From NCBI GenBank assembly GCA_022702545.1, contig JAHRBC010000007.1, positions 3,410,001 through 3,474,000 on the forward strand: a stretch of DNA of 64,000 nt. The letters run 5' to 3'. Origin of the DNA: Phycomyces nitens (Eukaryota; Mucoromycota; Mucoromycetes; Mucorales; Phycomycetaceae). Both the position numbers and the translations under genes were made by a program. A model generated the notes under the pieces. It did no database searches, was not told the origin of the DNA, and worked only from the letters and a program-made list of their open reading frames with translations. How positions within the stretch are numbered: position 1 is the stretch's first letter; the number at the start of each line of letters is the position of its first letter. Below, in pieces: positions 57,801 through 64,000 of the stretch.

Positions 57801-60016
57801 TCAATTGGCTTCTGAAGAGGTAAATGAAGACGAGTGTCGCTGATACTGGCTCATGTTTTCTTCACCTGTGCCATAGTCACTCGGCTCGTCAACATGGTCT
57901 CGATAATAATCATGGGGTTGGATATCGCTTTCGGTATATTGGTCATACATGTCGCTGCTTCCGTGATAGGAGTATTTGGAACGATAGCTTCCACTGCTGA
58001 TGTTGTCCAGGCATTGGCTCTCGTTGGTGTAAGAGTAGCCTTGGAAGGCCTGTTGGACACTCTGGCTCAACAACGCATCCCCATTGGGTGGGCTGAGGCG
58101 GGGAGTCATTTCCAAAAAGTCCCGGTCAAAGTTACTGAAATCTGTTTCGGATCTTACGAGTGGGACATAGGGGGGTCGGGTGCGCTTATAGAATACATCG
58201 GACCAGCAGAGACTATCAAAGTAGGGATGCGAACGAATAGTGATGGGGCCCTCTGGACCGGCCCCGAGCCGATCGGCAGGATTGCGCTCCAAAAGACCAA
58301 TGATGAAGTTGGCCGTCACGGGCTCAAAGTCTTCAGGGAATTCAAGTGGGTCTTCCATAATTCGATTGTACATCACTGTGTACGTATCGGCCCAAAACGG
58401 CGTCACACCTGTTAGCATTTCAAATAGGATCGTCCCAAGACTCCAAAAGTCCACTGCAAATGCATAGTCTTCTCCCCGCAATAACTCGGGCGACAAGTAC
58501 TCGGCCGTCCCACAAAACGTACGGGTCCTGTAGTCGTCCCCATCGCTGGCCGTCGTAAACTGTTTTGATAGCCCAAAATCAGTCAGGACAATGTGGCCGT
58601 CTGCTGCCAACAGAATGTTTTCGGGCTTCAGGTCTCGGTAGAGAATGCCCAGGCCGTGCAATTCTTGCAATCCCAGCACAATCTCGGCCGTATACAATCT
58701 GGCCCGGTCAGGTGTAAAGCGAGTAAATTTGGCTAGCTGTGTGGCCAGATCACCGCCAACATGGTAATCCAAGACTAGAAATAACTGGGATGAATCTTGG
58801 AAGGAGTGGTGCAACTTGACCAAAAAAGGATGTCGGATGTGTGCAATGGTCGTAAGGATATTTCGCTCCATACGTGCGTGTTCAACTTCTCCTTGGGCAA
58901 TCACCCATTCTTTACTAATCGCCTTGAGGGCCAACAGACGCGAGGTCCGAAGATGGCGTACCAGTAGCACTTTACCCATACAACCCTTGCCAAGCACCTT
59001 TATAAACTGGAAATCCTGAATGGTTACGCTCTGGGGTGGGTCTTCGTCTTCAATGATGCCTTCGTCTGTGATTGACATTGGGGCACTGTTGGACCGATCT
59101 TCAATTGTGCTGTATCGCATCGAGTCAGAGTGCATCGAACGCATCGAACGCATCGAGTGCATCGAGTGCATCGAATTCATCGACTCACTCGAGGCCGTCG
59201 AAAGTGATTCAGAGGTGGATGTGGCAGGCTGCCATTCAAGTGGTGCCGGGCTGGGGGGCAGAATGGCTTGTGGCACAGTTGGCTGGATTTGGGTTCGAGG
59301 GTCCAATGAGAATACATCGTCTTGTGCTAGGAGAGATTGCTGGTTTTCTTGCACTTGACGGTTGACAAGGCACTGAACACCATCTTTGGATCCCACACTG
59401 TCTTCCTCTCTCTGGGCTGACAAGAAATCTCGAAATAGAGATGATCGACTGATAAATGGATCGAGGGCACATCTCCGCAAGTACCACTCAATCTTTTCAG
59501 AATTGGGCTTTACGTAACGTAGCTTGGATAGACTGAGTATGAAGGATCGCAGTGTACGGGCACGTTTGCCATCCACTCCTAGATCTGGCTCTGACAATGG
59601 CGGCAAGGACAGTTTGCATTTCCGGTAATGGAGTTTGATCTACAGCACTCATTAGCATGTACCCCAAGTTGATTAAACTTAATAAAGCTCATTTGCCACC
59701 GTTTGATCATTACCATCTTGTCAAATTCAATAAAGTCTGGGACGTATCGTACTAGCGACAGATTGCGTTGCTTGTCTTCAACAATCACATTAAATACCTA
59801 TCAATAAAACTTAGAGATCCGTTTCAGAATTTTACCACTCACCGTTAGGGCTTTGCGCACGCGTCGTTGTTTTTTGACATCGTACTCATAAACCATCATT
59901 GTGGATTCGATGACGGCGATCTCGAGATGTTTTCCATTTTCATGGCTCAGGACACTACATGCCGATGACCCTGTTGAAGGTGGGGATTGGACTGGACTGG
60001 CGAGTGAGTCGCGCAT
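57801..60016 (-). CDS. AGC protein kinase with N-terminal PX domain (SGK3/CISK-like architecture)
   Basis: Ser/Thr kinase of the AGC group, 698 aa. Exons: 59843..60016, 59714..59797, 57801..59639. Residues about 30-150 form a PX domain: SLVRYVPDFIEFDKMIKLHY holds the phosphoinositide-contact Arg-Tyr pair, followed by LPPLSEPD and RTLRSFILSL. The kinase domain (about 296-560) has GKGCMGKV (glycine loop), the VAIK-type Lys in LALKAISK (about 325), YRDLKPEN (Asp422), DFGLSK (Asp440) and activation loop TFCGTAEYLSPE with a PDK1-type Thr (about 460). The tail has a turn region and a hydrophobic motif FQGYSY. A nonamer DNA repeat (about 59140..59175) encodes SM(H/R) repeats at residues 242-257. PX plus AGC kinase recalls SGK3, a TORC2/PDK1 effector on PI3P membranes; TORC2 regulation is inferred from the hydrophobic motif. 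Confidence 0.88.
59140..59175. repeat. In-frame 9-bp repeat in the AGC kinase gene
   Basis: Units of GCATCGAAC or GCATCGAGT on the plus strand encode SMR/SMH triplets on the minus strand (kinase residues 242-257). Expansion or contraction by whole units keeps the frame. Confidence 0.85.
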
Positions 60017-60644
60017 GGCCCTTTATTTATTTTTTACAGGTAAATAAAAAAGTAAGGAGGAAAAGGGGAGAAAGGAGTGAGGGGTAAAAGTCGAGACAAG
60101 GCAAAACTAGACAAGGCAGAAAAATAAAATATATATATAAAAAAAAAGGGGAAAGGGTAGGGCCAATGAGAATCAATAGTCGGAGTCCTGTATAAATATT
60201 TTACTTTTTATTTTATTTTATCTTTATTTTATTTTATTGTAATGGATTTAGATGGTTGTGTGCTTCAACAAGATGTACTCTTGTTCTTGGAGCAAATCAA
60301 AATACTTCTTGAGTGGCTTGTACCTATTGATTAAATACAATTAAGCCTAGTGCACGTGACATCTACACACTTTTTGCAAAATAGAAAGGTATGAAATGCA
60401 ATTAGATCCAGTCAATGTCATGCCGGCGGTCATTGGCAAGGTAAATCAAATCAGACCCTATTTTGGGTCGAGAGAGAAATCCGACCAAGGCCGCATGATA
60501 AGCATACGCAACGCATTTTCATATATTATTAAAGAAAGAGTCACGTCTTATCAACTTGTCAGTTGACCAAGGCCAAAAAATCTTATTAAATAGCTGACAC
60601 CTTCATTCATCCAAACTCACTTCTCTTTCTTTTTCATCCTTAAC
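60017..60644. other. Divergent promoter of the AGC kinase and subtilisin genes
   Basis: Includes an A/G-rich leader on the kinase side (60053..60105), T/A-rich repeats (60195..60240) and a short minus-strand segment (60248..60433) that may be a small gene (separate entry). On the subtilisin side, TTAAATAG and a C/T-rich leader precede the ATG at 60645. Confidence 0.6.
60248..60433 (-). CDS. Possible 43-aa two-exon small protein
   Basis: Tentative. The minus strand holds ATGACCGCCGGC at 60433 opening MTAGMTLTGSNCISYLSILQ, a candidate 54-nt intron (donor GTGTGT, acceptor ACAAG), then PLKKYFDLLQEQEYILLKHT and a stop at 60248. The second part has the helical, charged look of a small conserved protein, and the frame works only with this splice. 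A different acceptor (CAATAG) would shift the frame. There is no homology I can name, and it sits in the promoter between two divergent genes, so it may be chance. Confidence 0.3.
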
Positions 60645-62067
60645 ATGCGTTTCTCAATCATTGCCAGTGTTCTCTTGGTTGCCTCTGGTGTCTCAGCTGG
60701 CCCTGTTTGGTCTAATCCATCATCAAACCTGGCCCCTCTCTATGTATCCAATGAAGCAGAGACAGTGTCGGACTCATACATCGTCGTCCTCAAGGACCAT
60801 TTAACCACAAGCCATGTTGAGCAGCATGCCAACTGGCTCCAGTCCATGGTCAAGTCAGACGATCGTGATATGTGGCTCAATGATGACCGTCAGTCAAACA
60901 CCATTCGTCATGTATACGAGACTCCTTCTATCAGAGGCTATTCTGGTACCTTTGACCAGCATATTCTCCACCAGATCCGTCAATCTGATGATGTAAGTGA
61001 TCTCTCTTGATTCAATCTGTAACCCAATCTATAGGTTGCATTTGTTGAGAGAGACTCAATGGTCTATGCAAGTGAGCTCCAGCGCGATGCTCCTTGGGGT
61101 CTTGCCAGAGTTAGCCACAGAGAAGGGCTTACTTTGGAAAACAAATCTACCTATGACTATTCGGCAAAGGGTGGCGAAGGCATCAAGGTCTACGTAATTG
61201 ATACCGGCATCAATGTTGACCATGCCGACTTTGAAGGCCGTGCCACCTGGGGAAAGACTGTCCCACGCGGTGATCCTAATGCGGATGGAAACGGCCATGG
61301 CTCCCATTGTGCCGGAACGATTGCAGGAAAGCGTTTTGGTGTGGCCAAGAAGGCAGAGCCTGTGGCCGTAAAGGTTCTTCGGTCTAATGGATCTGGAACC
61401 ATGAGCGATGTCATTAGCGGTGTTGACTGGGCTACAGGAGAGCACATCAAGGCTGGTACTGCTGCAAAGAAGGCCGGAAAGACATTCAAGGGCTCGGCTG
61501 CCAACATGAGTCTAGGTGGTGGACGTTCTCCTTCTTTGGACCGATTCGTAAATGCTGTAAGTAGTCTTACTTGGAATCCTGCAGTGTATTGATTGCTTTT
61601 TTTTTGCTCAGGCTGTTGAAGAAGGCATTGTGTTTGCTGTTGCTGCTGGTAACGATAACAGCGATGCATGCGACTATTCGCCTGCGGCTGCAGAGTTGGC
61701 AATCACAGTTGGTGCTTCCACCTTATATGATGACCGTGCCTATTTCTCCAACTATGGTCCTTGTGTTGATGTGTTTGCACCCGGAATGAACATTCTGTCT
61801 GTCTGGAAGGGTGGCAAGAATGCTGTCAATACCATCTCGGGTACTTCCATGGCCTCCCCCCATGTTGCAGGTTTGGCCGCCTACTTCCTCAGTCTCGAGG
61901 ATGGACTGGTGACCCCCAAGGAAATCAAGGACAAGATTCTCCAGCTGGCTACCAAGGATGCCTTGACAAAGATCCCTAGAGACACCCCTAACCTCTTGAT
62001 CTACAACAACTACAAGCCTGATGAGTTTACCACCCAAGGTCTCAAGGCAATTTTGGGCGATATCTAA
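60645..62067 (+). CDS. Secreted subtilisin-like serine protease (proteinase K family)
   Basis: Endopeptidase of family S8A, 441 aa. Exons: 60645..60992, 61035..61556, 61612..62067. Residues 1-18 are a signal peptide (MRFSIIASVLLVASGVSA). A propeptide of the Inhibitor_I9 type (DSYIVVLKDHLTTSHVEQH, YSGTFDQHILHQIRQ) extends to about residue 130. The mature enzyme has all three catalytic regions: VIDTGIN (Asp172), NGHGSHCAGTIAG (His204) and GTSMASPHVAGLAAY (Ser369), plus the oxyanion Asn in VAAGNDN (about Asn304). There is no C-terminal extension or anchor, so it is secreted or vacuolar (Prb1-like). The 3' end faces the nucleoporin gene. The promoter is short and C/T-rich. No inactivating changes are seen. 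Confidence 0.95.
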
Positions 62068-62159
62068 ATACCCAACCCAACCCAACCCAACTCTTTCTCT
62101 ATATCTGATTCTCTTGTTCATATTTCTAGTATAAATGAATATCTGTAGCTTTTCGATTC

Positions 62160-62248
62160 AATTCAAGTCAATTCAATTCAATTCAATTCAATTCAATTCA
62201 ATACAATACATATAAATGCAATCTCTCTCTCTCTCTCTCTCTCTCTTT
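62160..62248. repeat. ATTCA and CT simple repeats
   Basis: An ATTCA pentamer repeat (about 62160..62203) followed by a CT dinucleotide repeat (62222..62246) in the gap between the convergent subtilisin and nucleoporin genes. Confidence 0.85.
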
Positions 62249-62256
62249 TTACAAGT

Positions 62257-64000
62257 CTACAGAGTAGCCTCAAAAAAGGTCTTTAGATGTTCATCCATAG
62301 GCCGCTGCTTGTTCAGATACTCCTTCATCGATTGATTGGCTATAAATCAAGGGATAAAATTTATAATCAGTTCCGCAAATTCATTGTGAGATTGTGCAAT
62401 CAAACAAACAAACAACAAACAACAATGGCCCGTTTTCCCACTTACCTTTTGAGTCTTGTCGACGCAGCGTATAGTAAGCAAACCCAAGTTCCTCCCAAGT
62501 CAGGCGACCCGAACCGCCCGTCTTATTAATCGGCTCGATTTTAGAGCTACAGATAAGCTCATATTCTTCAGCCGCATAAGCTGCCTCTAGCCAGCGCGAC
62601 GCCCACACCTGGCGTTGGGGAGTCACAGGCATTGCTTCCAGTGTATCCATAGCCTCTTCAAGAAGACCAGGCAGGCATTTCTGGACATGACGAAGAGCAA
62701 GGAATTCACGCTCGCTTACGGTCAGATCCAAACATTCTTTGGCCACAGAAGGATCCAGGAATTCATTGGCCAGTCGGGTGGCCGTGGGTGCATCTCCAAG
62801 CGATTCAATCTTTAGGCATAGACTTACAGGCAGACGAGGATAGATTGGCAAGAGAGCGTGCACAACGTCTATCCCAATATCAACACTGTCTACCAGGGCA
62901 GGATACACAGTCTGTCGGCTGACCCACTCTAGACAATCATAGGCTTGTTGGATGGCAAGACTCTGAGGCGTGGTGACCACTGAGACCACTGCCAGCAACA
63001 AACGATGGCGGGTCTGGATAATGAACTTGGCGACATCTGCCCTCCACAGATTGAACCATGGACTCTTGCTGGCAAGATTGGTACTCGGAGACACAAGGAC
63101 ATGTACTAGTGAACGAAGCGCGGCTGCTGTGGCAGGTGAGGTGGGTACCTTTAGTCCCAACGAATTAAGGTCAGAGATAGGACTAGTGTAAGTAGTACGC
63201 AGTATCTCCTGCAACTTGATGGGGTCAGAGGCTGGTTGTTGGAATATGGTGGTCAGGGCCTGTCTTGATGGAGTATCTATCTCGTGGTCAGCCACCACAT
63301 CCTCAAGAGGACTAAAGCATTCGGCCACTAGTGGATCCTTGTCCTGTTGGGTATGGTAGATAAAAGAGGCTTCGAGATAGGATAATGGAAACACGGATCC
63401 AACGGATGTGTCACTTGCCAGTACTACCGTACCATCTTTCAAGTATCGAACAATATCAAATCCATTACAAGGGCTTGTTGGCATTACAGTTCTCCACCGT
63501 GGATGAAATAATCCCTTGTCTGCTGCTGACCATCTTACTGTGCGTACTGCTATGCGATTGTCTTTGGGGTCCTTCCATAATCCCACCAATTCAAAGTCGA
63601 GTGTTGTTTCATGTATACGAACATCCATGTCTAAAAGCGTGTGTTTGGAAGGATGTGGTATGGTCTGGGTCAACTCCAACAACACACTGTCCTTTGGAAG
63701 AGTATAGACCAAGAAGCACGGCACTCCAATATCACTGTATACTACCAATATCAATCCACCTCCTGTGGGCAGCAGAACCATCTTTGGATGCTCAAAGGGC
63801 CCCAGGGAGCTTGTGGACTTTATAGGCTTCTCACTGGGCAACCCACCAGGAAAAGATGCCAAGACATCTGGTTCTTCAGGATACTCGAGTTTGCCGTCAT
63901 CCTGGAGCCATGGTAATGGCTGTGCTGTCTTTTGGAATGCAGAGGGTCCAGCAATCCATACATCAAGACGTCTATCCTTGCGCAGGGCAATCGAGACTTC
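62257..64000 (-). CDS. Nucleoporin Nup120/Nup160-type (partial, C-terminal part)
   Basis: Y-complex (Nup84/Nup107) scaffold nucleoporin. Exons in the window: 62446..>64000 and 62257..62339, 545 aa, with the N-terminus beyond the right edge. The visible part starts in the beta-propeller: ALRKDRRLDVWIAG matches human NUP160 TLCRDHKLRMWSYK, followed by PKMVLLPTGGGLILVVYSD (human RLAYSPTMGLYLGIYMHAP) and LVGLWKDPKDNRIAVRTVRW (human WALWHDAENQTVVKYINF). A helical domain with no special motif follows and ends MKEYLNKQRPMDEHLKTFF. The helical part after the propeller is only about 330 residues, shorter than in human or yeast Nup160/120. The propeller alignment supports the family; the short C-terminus makes the exact orthologue uncertain. 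Confidence 0.75.

Noticed and set aside
57834..58415. 193-codon open frame on the plus strand
   Set aside because: Antisense to the AGC kinase exon, with no recognisable domain.

Overview
This is a eukaryotic nuclear window, almost certainly from a Mucoromycota fungus of the Mucorales type (Phycomyces-like or a relative). It has AT-rich intergenic DNA full of microsatellites, many short GT-AG introns with TTTAG-type acceptors, and single-copy eukaryotic genes. It also carries a gene with one RNase III-like domain plus two dsRNA-binding domains, the architecture of R3B2, known from the Mucor non-canonical RNAi pathway. Exon structures were rebuilt by eye from splice signals, frame continuity and family knowledge. 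Summed exon lengths give uninterrupted frames in nearly every model.

Layout, left to right: SIN1/AVO1 of TORC2 (partial, left edge, minus); an SLC35F-type transporter (minus); TATA-binding protein (minus); the vacuolar SNARE Vam7 (plus). About 7 kb of gene-poor DNA follows, with at least one Tc1/mariner relic, a 405-bp inverted repeat pair and a weaker second relic. Then come a PTC1-like PP2C phosphatase (plus), a LEA-2 domain membrane protein (minus), a small unknown protein (minus), conventional kinesin-1 heavy chain (minus), dymeclin (plus), the R3B2-like gene (plus), an alpha/beta hydrolase (plus), a Ypt35-like PX protein (plus), a Yra1/ALYREF mRNA export adaptor (plus), a Thp1/PCID2-type PCI protein (plus), an F-box/LRR-type protein (minus), a stand-alone gag-like ORF (plus), a Dnf-type P4-ATPase flippase (minus), PRMT5 (minus), ribosomal protein eL24 (minus), VFA1 (minus), an unknown Pro/Gln/Tyr-rich protein (plus), a second stand-alone gag-like ORF (minus), 3 kb of gene-free DNA, a PX-domain AGC kinase of SGK3-like architecture (minus), a secreted subtilisin (plus), and a Nup120/Nup160-type nucleoporin (partial, right edge, minus).

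Functionally the genes are mostly housekeeping. Membrane traffic and lipid signalling are well represented (three PX proteins, Vam7, dymeclin, flippase, VFA1, kinesin), as are TORC2/AGC-kinase signalling (SIN1 and the PX-AGC kinase) and mRNA biogenesis and export (TBP, Yra1, Thp1, Nup120, PRMT5). No operon-like logic is expected.

Most unusual points: the RNase III-like protein lacks all four catalytic acidic residues; two solo gag-domain genes lie 12 kb apart with no pol; candidate introns of about 30, 33, 37 and 41 nt occur; GC-AG introns make up about 4 of roughly 85; two genes open with 5- and 7-nt coding first exons; and two 405-bp repeats differ at about seven positions in inverted orientation.
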